In this document: positions 8,666-20,315 of the stretch, piece by piece | Layout of the letters: each line of letters starts with the position of its first letter | Position numbering within the stretch: position 1 is the stretch's first letter | Assembly (NCBI GenBank): GCA_036937835.1 | Contig: CM072861.1 | Coordinates: 20,016,001-20,080,000, forward strand | Direction: 5' to 3' | From: Pampus argenteus | Taxonomy: Eukaryota; Chordata; Actinopteri; Scombriformes; Stromateidae | DNA length: 64,000 bases | Notes under the pieces: model-generated | Seen by the model: the letters and a program-made list of their open reading frames with translations, nothing else | Database searches by the model: none | Told to the model about the DNA's origin: nothing | Position numbers and translations under genes: made by a program

Positions 8666-11600
8666 GTTTCTTCTATTTTTTGTCACCTCAGGATAAAAAA
8701 TTATTCACCGCTCATTTGTAACATAGCTTGTAGTGAATGTTCAAAGTGCTTAATTAATGTTAAAAGAGAAGAGGTTTGTTTTAATGGGCCACCCGTGGCT
8801 TTTGCTTTATGTATGACAGGATAAAAATGTGGTTTCAAGTGAGCTCTTTTCTTACACCGGCGCACCATATGGCAGATAGGCGAACGCGGAGCAGGCTGTA
8901 AAGGAGTGAGTCCATCAAAAGAAGAAGAAAAGGCTCCCAGACACTCCAGCATCAGGCGCTCTGAGAGCTGTCACCGGTGGATGAACACTTACAATGTGTA
9001 ATGGATGCTCAGGTTATTGTTTCTGTAATCTGCATCTTTACATGATGTGTTTTTTGCACAGGCAGACAAGCATGTATGAGTGAACTAAAAATATCTACAA
9101 TCCTAATCCATCTTTAGTTGCCAAAAAAAAATGCAGTCCTCTATGGTGCTTATGAAGAGTACAATTTTCCTGTATGATTTTACATGATACATTTTAAACA
9201 TTCAACATAAAATCGTATAATCTGAAGTGACCATAAAACAGATTTGTTTTGTTTTGATATTTGATTTGTTTGTTTTTTTATAATTTGATTCACATGAGTT
9301 CTGGTTGTAGTGACATATTTCAGAACTAGAAGCTGTTAAAAGTTAAGATGACCATGAGTCAAGGTTGCAAATAATGAAGAATATGAAGAGTTTATCAGTG
9401 TGTGAAATACAGTTCTGCACTTTCACCACCAGGTGGAGACAACACTACATACTTACCACAGTCATACAGAGCTGCCTCACTTTTCAATCAAAGAAGCTAA
9501 TCAACCTTAGTCATTACAGACATACCATAATACACTCCTGTAAGCTAAATGATCCTTTAAGAGCTGATGGGTTTATTTACCAGCCGTCTACCAGACAGAA
9601 ATCCTACAGGATATAGACAACCAGTCTAGGAGGGAGATATCTCTGGAGGCTTCGGCGATGGTCAACAATCAGAAAGCTATTTACTGTGCGGATAAAGATG
9701 TGTATCTTATCATAATAAGGCCCTGCTCAGATCACTGGGGATTATATCCCACATGATACGAGCCAAGACAAGATGTGATCTTCAACACAGCAATTGCCCC
9801 AAAAAACTTTCTCCAGTGTGACGCGGGAAGGAATCAGCGTTGCACCAGTCCTATCCTGTCGTTTTTCATTCCCAGTGATGAAGCAAACCGTGATAACAGG
9901 GCAGCATTTCAGCTGGAGAGTGCCCAGCATCTGTCAGTAGAGAGCAGTAGCGCTCCGTGTGTTTTCCGAATGAGAGGCGCACGTCGAGCAGCGTGCAGCT
10001 GTTACTCGGTTAAGATGAGCAACACTTTGTCCACTGACCTGTATGACCTTGAAGGGCTGAATTAAACACGCTGCACAAAATATGAAGTCATGTGGACATC
10101 GCTGAAACATTCGTTCTCAATAAGTGATCCTTTGAGAAGACCGTGACCTTTACTGTCTCCACTAGGCTGCCTGTGAAGTCATGAACTGCCTTGGATACGA
10201 TGGCAGACCGCCCACATCTTCCTCTTGTCATCCTCTTTGACTGGATCTCTCCCCTTGTCTATTATACACACCACAATGTTTAAAAAACTTCCCATATTTA
10301 ACTGACAATCTTTATACTGACTACGGAGGGAGAGTCAAACTAAATATTTAGAATAAAATAAAAAAAAAACCCAGACTGATAATTATGTCTGTCATGATCA
10401 CGGTCAGAGGGTTAGTTCAACAAGATTATTTCATTAGACAGATAGTGACAGCCACAACCAACTTCAATTATAATCACACGATCCCTGTAATTTGGCAGTA
10501 AAGATCGTTCATCAACCTTCAGTAGGGATTTTCTATGGCTGATTAATGTAATTGGATTGAGAATCGCTGATGTCTCAGTCTGAGCTGACATCTTGAGCTG
10601 ATGTCAGATTTTGCAGCAACAGGCTTTATCTTTTTATTTCTGTGGGTGTCAGAGCTGGTATTGAGCATTTTCAGTGGATGTGTGTGTGTGTATGTGTGTG
10701 TGCGTGTGTGAAGGAGAAAAAGAAAGAGAGGGTAATAGAAAGAGTCTTGAACAATGAGGCAGCATGTCCAGCTCTATGAGGGAGCATGTATAAATAACCT
10801 TCATTATGAAAAGAGCAATTTTCTGCACCTGGCTGCTAATTGTTCCCATGCTGACACTTTGGATTTGTGTGATCTCTCCATTTAAAGCACTAACTTCAGA
10901 TGGAGGGGAGTGTGATGTGAGGGTGGTGAGGAGAGAGAAATGAAAGGAAGTAGGTGTGATGCTGGTGGTGAACGGCGCCTTAAACTGAATCCTTTAGTGA
11001 TTTCCATCTATAATGTGAGCTGGTCAGGGTACCTGAGGATTAGTAAAGGTAGTCATGGTTCCTGCATCCCCCGCTGCCCTCTTCTCCCGTCGTCCCACAC
11101 TTAGAGGAAGATAAAATTTTGATGTCATAAATCTTAGGATTTATCCAGGACGTATATTCCCGAGCCTAGAGCTAAACTGAATGGAAATCATTAGCACCTT
11201 GTCCTTCATTGTGATCCTCCGTCTGCAAAGTGCAAGTGAGGGTGCCAGGGGAGAGTGCTATAGGTGAGCTTCTTGGCTATGGGAAGCAGTGAACAGAGAT
11301 GGATGAGACCATAGAGGCAAAGGTGAGAAAGAAGGGGGGGAACAGCAGGAAGCTGTTTTATAGGAATGAGAGGTGTAAAACACGTGTTATTCGTGTGATA
11401 GCTCAATCATCCGCAAACATGAACAGCTCTTCTACATGATTTGAATTTCACCCCAATACCAGTTGTGAATTTTCTAGTATAGTGCCATTCAGATACCTAA
11501 CTAAATTACATTAGTATGATTTATTCAGTTAGAGATTGAAGGTCAGTGACAGACTTACATGATGGAAATCAAACTTTCCTCAACGTTTTGTTGTCTGCCA

Positions 11601-11720
11601 GTTTGTTTAGATATGTGCATGCTGTACATTTTGTGTAATTACTCTGAAGGGTGTGAGATATCTTCTTCTTCTTTAGGGTCCAGTTTGCTTAAATTAATTT
11701 AAACTTTAGCTTCGCTCTTT
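8666..11720. other. Gene-free stretch
   Basis: No gene was recognised. Short open frames (for example 9775-10065, +) have no recognisable domain and no splice context. A TG-rich microsatellite lies at 10679-10710. The remainder is unique-looking AT-rich sequence. Confidence 0.6.
10679..10710 (+). repeat. Imperfect (TG)n microsatellite
   Basis: TG repeats interrupted by single TA and CG units, about 32 bases. Confidence 0.85.
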
Positions 11721-12147
11721 AAAGCATTAGTTCGAGATTTGGGGAATGTATTTACTTTCTTTCTGAGGGTTTGATGAGAGGATCAATAGCACTTTCATGT
11801 CCGTATGCTAAACGTGTAGCTAGAGCTACAGCAGCAGCTTAGCTTAGCTTAGCTTAGCATGAAGACGGGAAGCAGCAACAGCTCATCTGGTGCTGTCAAA
11901 GGATAAAACCATGAAAACATATTGTGTCAACACACATTGTTTCCCTATGGATAAAACAAACAAGATATAATGTGTCAATAGGTGAGCTTTAGGGTAGTTT
12001 GTTACCTCAGGAGTTAGCTGGGTTAGCTGTTCCTCCTAGTTTATAGACTTTATGCTAAGCTAACTTGATGACAATGGCTGTAGCTTCATAAGTGGTATCC
12101 ATCTTCTCATCTATCTTTAAGTGTATTTCCCAAAACGTATAATTTTA
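11721..12147 (+). mobile_element. Inverted-repeat teleost element, near full-length copy 1
   Basis: The left end reads TTTGGGGAATGTATTTACTT. The right end reads AAGTGTATTTCCCAAAACG, its approximate reverse complement. Internal hallmarks are a TTAGC array (about 11839-11860), GAAGACGGGAAGCAG, and TGGTATCCATCTTCTCATCT near the right end, which mirrors GATGAGAGGATCAATAGCAC at the left. This makes about 60-base degenerate inverted termini around a roughly 300-base core. The same family recurs at 15376 and 60156. It is non-coding. Confidence 0.75.
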
Positions 12148-14449
12148 AATAATTTGTCCCAGTAGACTTTTTTTTGTGCAAATGGCAACAAGAAAGCTTT
12201 TATAGTCTCAATTTTCAGTTTATTGTTGAGGTTGACTGAGATCCCAAAATGCCAGCTGTTTATGGCTCTTTATTGTCACCACATAGGAAATTTGATTTTT
12301 GCGTTGTACTGTTCAATACACACCACAAAGAATGACTGGGCCAAGCCTGTTATCCACATGGACAATCACACACCAATCCAAGCACAGCGCAGAAGATGGC
12401 AACAAAACCTTCAGATATAAAACGTGGCTGAGGACATCTGCAGGGCATCAGTAAACCAGGAGGGTGGAAAACACAGAGTGGAATCATGGCTCTTTTGTTT
12501 TCTAGCTTTGGGCAAGACTTGTTTACAGCTCACACACAAGTCTGCAAAGAAGTGGCCAAAAATCAAAAAACGCCAACGCTTTACTTTGACAATGTTTGTC
12601 AGGCCTATAAGTTCGTCCATGGCGAGAGGCGTCCTGCAAAGAATAAAGGATGGTTATTAAAGAAAAAGATCAGGGAGGTGTTGCTGAAAAGGTGGCGGGG
12701 TGCCTAACATGCCTGGCATCCCAAGGTCAGGAGCAATGCCCTCTGGCAGGAGACGCTGTGAGGAATGGCAATGTCAATCAGAAACCTCCCTCACCTTCCT
12801 CACCTCCTTGGACCTGTCAATTTGCTGGCAATAATTAATCTCACTCTGGTTAAATATAAAGATTGTAAATCACAGCATGATTCTGCACCATTAGTGAGCC
12901 TTCATCTGTCAGCTACAGACCTTGGCTGATGGCCCTTTGTGCACTGGCTGAGGCAGCACACCAGCCTCCTACTAGTCCTCCTCATCATTTGTTTCTCATG
13001 GAGACATTCAGGTCTCCAACCGACAGAATAGAGGATCATCAAGCTGCAGGCATGGAGACCACCATATGATTACCCTCAAACTTCATATCTTTACATTCAG
13101 AACGACTTGGTTCCACCATCTAGTAAGGTGTCCATTATAAATGATTTAAAAATTGGCTTTATTAATGGATTAACAATCACTGTATAAAGGTCTATACTAT
13201 AAATCAGCAATCAGACACTATTAAGGAAAACATATAGGTTGTGCATATAGGTTTTTTGTCTTTTTATTGATAGCTCCTGTAATTACCAGTTTTCAGTCTT
13301 ATCACTCACCTTCTGGGCATCTGGACGGTAGCCTAATCTGCTGTTGTGAATATTGGAAAAAAAAAAAAAGTAAATTTATAAATTGATTTTAGTAAGGATG
13401 CAATGCTGCTTCTCTCCCAAAAAAATAAGTCTCCCGAATTTAAGACCGCTTGATAAGATGCAAGATGGCAACCCAACACTTGTTCTTGTCTCAGTTAGTC
13501 AGTTGGGAACTTTTATCTTTTACCTTTTTCTATTAAATATTAAAGCATCAATAAATGAATTATTAACATAAACGAAGCATTAAATTGGTTCAGGAAGAGC
13601 ATTTAAATCGTGTTTGCATTAGCTGAGTGAAAATAGCTTTCATTCGTGCTCCACAATAATTGGGTCATTCTTCAGCCATGTGGCTATCAGCTGACAAGTA
13701 ATGTCCAATCATAATCATGCCGGTGAATGGTTGTTATAACCTGACACTTCTCTCGATTGCTCTGCTGATTCGGTTTTACCAACACTGTTTTCTGCGTCTC
13801 CCTCCACCATCCCAACCTTCTTATTCTGTGATATATCTGTATAGATTGTATGTATTATAATGTAATGGTCATATATGTTTATTAAGGGGGATTGATTCGC
13901 AGTAGAATAGTTGCCACTGCTTTTCTGCCAACTCTCACTGTATAAGCACTTTTTTTGAATATCTCTGACTGAAATAAAGTAATTAATTAGGACTTAAACA
14001 ACAAATAAACAAATATAATTACACCATAACCTAATACTTAATACCGTAACATCAACATTTTAATATTTTTTACACCTAAATGTAAGAATCTTCAGAACAT
14101 TATCACTGATTTGACGCGCAGGAACATATGAAAGTGTGTGCAGAGATTTATCATCATTTGTCACAAGCCAAATGTATGACTAAATGTTTATGATTTTCTG
14201 CAACAGTTCATCTGTGGCAGTATTTTTCTAATTAAATGACAAGAAAAGTCGGAGGAGCATTGACGCCCTAACTCTTGACTTTTGAAGATAAAGCCTCCTC
14301 ACACTCTTGTTTTCAGTATTAACTGAATGGCTAATATATAACCTGTGATTGGTTGTGGCGTTAAAATAGAACATTCAAGCTGTTACACAGGCTGTTCATG
14401 GTCAGCACTGATGGATAATGGGTGTTAAATGTATTAAATGAGGAGAGTA

Positions 14450-14450
<1 letters not shown>
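12148..14450. other. Gene-free stretch
   Basis: No gene was recognised. 12404-12720 has two overlapping open + frames without recognisable domains. 12840-13080 is unique-looking with AATTAATC-type sites and could be a conserved non-coding element. Short A-runs occur at 13356-13368. Confidence 0.55.

Positions 14451-14485
<35 letters not shown>
14451..14485 (+). repeat. (TG)n microsatellite
   Basis: About 17 uninterrupted TG units. Confidence 0.95.
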
Positions 14486-14487
<2 letters not shown>

Positions 14488-14986
14488 TTCACTTCTACAC
14501 ACCTGAGTGTGTATTCTCTCAGTACAAATTCCTTCCTTAACATCCTCGTTATTCTGCATAGTCCGGCTGCAGTCAGATTCAGTAACAGTTAAGCCTTTAA
14601 TTACTTGTAAACAGCTCTGTGACCCACTTCACTGTGATCATTGTATCACTGCACCAAGGCTTTCTGCAGAGCACCTCTTCTTAAAAAAAAAAAAAACTTC
14701 CCCTCACATCTCTTTGGACTCAGCATTACATCAACCATAATAAAGTTGTTTGTTTGTGAGCTTGTAGGGGGTAAACTCTGCGATAGTCTTTGAACGAGCT
14801 GTTAGCACTGTGCACTGTTGTGCTTGTTAAATGCTTTGTTGGAGGTTTGACACTCAGCTTCTCAGGCTGCACTTGACGCCGCCGACGATATCCTTAAGTC
14901 ATGAGGCTGTTTCATGCTGGGCCCCCATGGGTGAGGGAGGGATGACAGGATAGCAGAGGAGGCAAACAACAAATGTGGGCACAGAC

Positions 14987-15025
14987 AGACACACACACAC
15001 ACACACACACACAGACACACACACA
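14987..15025 (+). repeat. (CA)n microsatellite
   Basis: CA units with two AGAC interruptions, about 38 bases. It is opposite in sense to the TG tract about 500 bases to the left. Confidence 0.92.
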
Positions 15026-15166
15026 AACGGAGTCACCTTTAAAGCGTATGAGAGCTCCCTGATGCCAGTGCTGCCATACTGCATGACTAATGCAGCCTGC
15101 GAGTCACTTTCTCCTCACCGAGTCCCCAAGAGCTGAATTAATTGGCTGTCATCATGGTAGCTCTCA

Positions 15167-15174
<8 letters not shown>

Positions 15175-15199
<25 letters not shown>
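15175..15199 (+). repeat. (CA)n microsatellite
   Basis: About 12 CA units following a CTCTCT stretch. Confidence 0.93.
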
Positions 15200-15375
15200 G
15201 TGGAATGATCAAGATATAAATAAATGGAGTCAACATGGCATTTAAGTGACAGGCAGCCATAAACACGTGGTGCAACTTTCATTGACAGCTTTCACTATTG
15301 AGGTTCCCATCAAACATATGGATCGCTCTTTTTATAGTCATTAACACAGCGATCGAAGTGTTAGCATAACCAAAT

Positions 15376-15665
15376 TAGTTGGACATTCGCTTTTCTTGCA
15401 AATAGCTTGATGAGAATATTAACACCACTTTCATATCTGTGCATTAAATAGTGTTCAGAGATCGGAGCTGGGAGGTAATTAGCTTAGCTTTGCATGAAGA
15501 CTGTAAGCAGAGGGAAACAGCTAGCTCGGCTTTCTGTAAAGTTAAAAACATGCCTACCAGTTCCACTAAAGCTCATTAATGAACCAGTGGTACTACAATT
15601 TGTTTAATTCATAAAACAGAAGTAAAGGCTGTTTGTGGTTTAGAGAGAGTTACTACTGTATGTTA
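15376..15665 (+). mobile_element. Inverted-repeat teleost element, copy 2 (3'-truncated)
   Basis: Shares with the 11721 copy the order: GGACATTCGCTTTTCTTGC, GATGAGAATATTAACACCAC, then TTAGCTTAGCTTTGCATGAA, GAAGACTGTAAGCAGAGG and GAAACAGCTAGC, with CTCATTAATGAACC beyond. The right inverted terminus is not recognisable, so the copy is truncated or strongly decayed. It is non-coding. Confidence 0.7.
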
Positions 15666-17061
15666 TAGGCTGTTATAATGAAAAATAGTATGTATTATAT
15701 TATATATTTAATATACAGTAAAACCCCAAATCATCATTCTTTTTAACATTACTGTTTGTGTACGGATTAGAAAAATGAGATATAGTGAGATTTTTTTTTA
15801 TTTTATTTTGAGCTAAGGAGGCCTGCTCTGCATTCACACAACGTAAAGGAACACTTCACATTACTTCGACTTGTGTTTACACATTATTGTCACACCATTA
15901 GCCATCCTGATGTAACTACTTTTGCTTGGTATTTATAGCAGTAGCTTAAAACCGAACAAACAGTGTAGCATATAGCTCCTTGTAAAGCTGAATCGATATA
16001 GATGTCAGTACTGGATTTCTTATTTTCGGCACGAATGCAAAGACTATAATATATAAAAATAATAAGTGTAATAAGTATGATCACGCTAAATTTACTCATT
16101 TTACTCACACAACCTAAACAGATGGATGAGATAAACATTGTCTGCGTTACCTCTTTGCGGCACAATGAACAGATAACCTTTTAAAGACCCTTTCATCTGA
16201 ATAGCTTTGGATTCCAATTGTAATGCACTTAAAAGACAAAGAGCTCTGTCTCCCTTTTTATTTGCCTGCGTTTTGAACCATAAACAACATGCGTGTTTCT
16301 CAACAGTTTGCTCAGACTGGAAAATATAATAATATAACCCTGTGCCTTTGTATAATACTGTCTGAGTAGTCATGCAGTATAATATTCTGTCTGTCTCAAA
16401 GAGGACTTCAGTTTTGCCCTGAACACTTATCGGTTTAATAAGTAATAAAGTTGAAAGCAGCAACAACATTATTTACCCTAACTTTACCTTTTAATGACCT
16501 CTGACATGTTTTACTCATGTGGCTGCATGTGTGCATGTGTGGAGGAGGGTTTGTTCTGCATTTCTATTTGTCCTCAGAGCTTTCCTTTTTAGTAAGAACT
16601 CCAGATGTTGTCATCTGCTCATTTGGGATGAGACTGAGCAGTCAGGTGCGAGAGAGACCCCTCAACATCAGGATTTCAACGAAAATTAAGCTCTGCCATG
16701 TGTTGTTGCATCCTTATGAATTTACAGCTTTTCAGCAGGAGACAATAATTATCTGCAAAGGCGTGACTAGGCTTTGTTTAATCAGTCCACTGCTCTTTTA
16801 CTGCCTGACTAGGCTGGAGAGGCTCAAGCGAGACTTTGATTTAAGACCATGTTTCATGAGGGAAATTCACAGATACTCTGAATCAAAGGATTGTTGACTG
16901 AGTTCATGATTATGAGAAATCAGCAGAAGTAAACAGATTATTTCCTAAAACGATGACCTATTAAACCTATTAAAGTTGTCTAATTTACAAAAGAAGAATT
17001 TTGCCTTCTCAAGAAGAGGTATCAGGTGTGTGTAGCCAAGGTAAACAGTCCCATACCGCAT
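15666..17061. other. Gene-free stretch
   Basis: AT-rich. The small open frames of 60-126 codons on both strands show no domain, and several overlap each other on opposite strands, as expected by chance. Confidence 0.6.
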
Positions 17062-17475
17062 AAAGGAAAATGCTAAATGTGAAGCTAAAGACTAATCATG
17101 CAAACATGATTATAATGACAATGTTTGCCATGCTTACCTTTTTAGTTGTGCATCTTACAGCATATTTGGAATCTCATTACTCAAAAAAAAAGTATTGGAT
17201 GATGACCTGATGATGAAGAAGACACCTACAATTAATCCTGAGGACAATAAGAATAATAATAATAACAAATAATAATGTGTGTACCAAATTTCATGGCAAT
17301 CCAGTCACCGTATTTTGAGACATTTCACTCAAACCATGAAATGTCAACCTGCTGGTGGCGCTTATGAAGGAAACGTCAGGGGATCACCAGCGTTATTAAG
17401 ATTTATCCTTTGGGTATTTCATAGTAATCCGTCTAGTAGTTGTTGTGATATTTCAGTCTGGACCGCAGTGATGGA
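17062..17475 (+). mobile_element. Teleost interspersed repeat (CAAATTTCATGGCAATCC family)
   Basis: Contains TACCAAATTTCATGGCAATC, GAGACATTTCACTCAAACC, GGTGGCGCTTATGAAGG, GTCAGGGGATCACC and GATATTTCAGTCTGGACC, an ordered set I recognise from abundant percomorph repeats. The family has an internal two-unit structure; the left unit here is degraded (GACCTGATGATG, ATTAATCCTGAGG) and interrupted by an AAT-rich insertion at about 17248-17273. It is non-coding. Confidence 0.65.
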
Positions 17476-20290
17476 AACAGAAAACTTCCCTTCATATTCA
17501 GAGACTCATATTATATGAAGCCTACAAATTCAGTAAGTTATTTTGGTTGCTAAGTTACAGCACAGACAGCAGCCTTGGTGGGTTTTTTTTTTCTAAGGTA
17601 AAGAGTTCAGCCACTTTACTACATATTTTCCATCAGTCTTGTTTATCTTTCATGGATACACTTAGTTACCAGGCAACATTAAATCTACTTCAGAGGGTAC
17701 AGAGGAGTCTGGTGAGAGTCAGTGCTGATATGACTCCAGTAACTAGCTGGCAGCTTCTGATTGACAGGGATCAACTGACGCCGGCTTCTTTAACGCTCGA
17801 CCAACCCGCCACCTTCTCCGAATGCACAAATCCACTTATTTCTCATCGTGATCACGGCAGCAGTTGACACCATTTGAGAGAAATCTAATCACGAAAACAT
17901 AATCTTGTTATTCTGCTCGGTGACAAATGTAAATCATTCCAACTGGCCTCGCAAACAAAGAAAATAATTGCTCTCTTCTTCATTTTTTTCTGATCTAGCA
18001 GACGATTCAAGGTGCTGTGCAGATGAGGATGATGTATCGCTATGTCTTTTAGTTGTGAGAGGCAGAGAAATATTATCACATTAACACTTGATTTCCATTT
18101 CCCATGAATAATTTCTTTTCTGTTCCATTTTCGGGTACATATTTCATCCTTCAGCACAACTGAGGAAAACTATATAATACCAGTGATGCTGCTTACCACT
18201 AAATTATGATTTACTGTGGAAATGAAACATGAAACACATCTGAAATATGCCCTCCAGAAATGTTCTTTTGCAACAGTCCACTGTAATCACACAGCCTGAC
18301 AAGCAGCTATTTCTATTCTATTATCAGCCACAACACAAACAGTGACAACAGTCCAAAGTGTCTGCTGAATGTCCTTTAATACTTGTTTATTTTCTCTGCC
18401 ATATGTGCTGTGACAGCTCTGCAATGTGAAAAGCATTCTAGTTGTTATTCACTCGGTATCATAATGATATTTGTCAACATATTCCAAGAATTTAATTCTA
18501 GGAAAACAGGTTATGGGTGGGTGTTAATAGCAACCTTTCTATTGACAGGGCTTTCACGCAGATCAAAACTTAATGGGATTTATAATTAACGGTGATGATT
18601 CCTCTTCACTCTGCTTAGACTTTGTGGGGGGGAAAAAAAAAAGCAAAATAGAAGGTTGACATTTCTCAGATTACTTCCGATTGATCTCGTCCATCCTACC
18701 GCGAGCGGCAGATGAGAGGCTAACTAGCTTTGTCTTTAAACCTGTGGACATCTGCAGGCTTTTTCAGCTCAGTGATGACCAAAGAAGGCAAGAAAACACC
18801 TCATTAAATGTGTATGTGTGTGTGCGCGCCAGATATAGGTTAGGTTTGTTATTGTAAACTTTAAAAAAATAATAAATATATAAAAAGTTGAAACACTTCC
18901 TGCGTATTTCGATTTAATGTATTGCTCCCCAAGTGCAGTAATTACTCTTCTCACAGAATTGGCAGTGAAGAGGTAGTCCGGCGATTTAGTATTGCACCTC
19001 CATTAAATTGGAGAAAGTGCAAAAGACAGCTTAAAAGGAAAATCGAAGTTTAAAGTTATGATCCTTAAGATTTATAAATTCAGTTTTTCTCTGCAATATC
19101 CATTCGATGTATTTACATTCTGTGATTTCCCTGTCTTTTACGGTACTTCTTATCATTAGTGGCAGGGTCCACTATTCCTGCATGGGATTTCAATTACCTG
19201 CCAATGCATGCAGGATTCACAGGAAGTGACACATGCGTGTAATCAGTAATACTGTATGATTGATTTTGGCTTATTGATACTGCTTACTGTTCTCTCTCTT
19301 CCAGGTGGATTTTTAATGTAAAGCAGTCACTGGAAAAACAAGGTATTTGTGACAGAGGTTAGTGCTGACTGGACATGGTCATTTATGATAAATCCCACAT
19401 GTAAAATCAATAGAACAGCCATTTATAAATTTCATATACCATCTATGAACGGGTAAAGAAATGCAGGGTATAAAGGAGTAAGGTCTGCACACTGTTGAGC
19501 TCTCAGTGCATCATTTTATTCTCTTTTTGAAGCGATATTTCGATCTATAAGATCTCCCTCAGGTAGCCTTGAGGTTCTCACTCCCACTGAGACATAGCAA
19601 ACCCTACTGACATTTCTGATTCATTCATGTATGGAGATAGATGTATAATACATATAAAACATGTGGCAGATTCTGCAGTGGGGTTATTACACAAGTGCTG
19701 TTTGGTGAAGGGATGAAACATTCACAGTTAACCAGCAGACGTGAGCCAAGGGAAGTAGCTTGCCAAGACGCAACAACAAGATTAAAAAGCTTCTATTAAA
19801 TGGCTCATTCACAGAAGAACAATATAACATCTAAACAACATGTTGCAGCCTGCTTCATCCAGACAAAGAACTAGGGCACAAGGCTAGCCAGTGTTTGGTG
19901 AATTCAGCTTTCAGTGTAAATTTAGTGAATTTGTATATTTGGTAACTGTAGCATTATTACTGTCATTCACATAGTTATTTATTACAGAAGCGAGCAGCCT
20001 GTTCATTTGCTTTCTTATGGTCACTTGTCACCTAAAAATTAAAAAAAAACAAACTTCATTCTCAGTGCATCTATCCAACTTTTAACAAAATTAATTTGCC
20101 CACTAGCCGGGACCGCCCTGTTATTTACCCCCATAGTGTATTAAAATGCCAAGCAAGGAAGCCGTAATGAGTTTTTTGAATCACGGTTGCTGACCAAAAG
20201 TGGGAGGCTGCAACAACATTTCCCATTTTCATTTTCCAGACACTCAGGAGGGAAAAAAAGCCTTCTTTGCCATGTTAATATGCAGAGTGT
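17476..20290. other. Gene-free stretch
   Basis: No gene was recognised. The content is AT-rich unique-looking DNA with small A-runs (for example 18632-18642). Acceptor-like CTTCCAG at about 19298-19304 is not followed by a supported exon. Confidence 0.6.
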
Positions 20291-20291
20291 C

Positions 20292-20315
20292 TTTTTTTTT
20301 TTTTTTTTTTTTTTT
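20292..20315 (+). repeat. Poly-T tract
   Basis: 24 consecutive T. It could be the reverse complement of a retroposon tail, but no recognisable element body lies beside it. Confidence 0.9.

Noticed and set aside
9775..10065. 96-codon + strand open frame
   Set aside because: No recognised motif or splice context, and a minus-strand frame overlaps it, as expected by chance.
20292..20315. Poly-T as the tail of a minus-strand retroposon
   Set aside because: No recognisable SINE, LINE or processed-gene body adjoins it.
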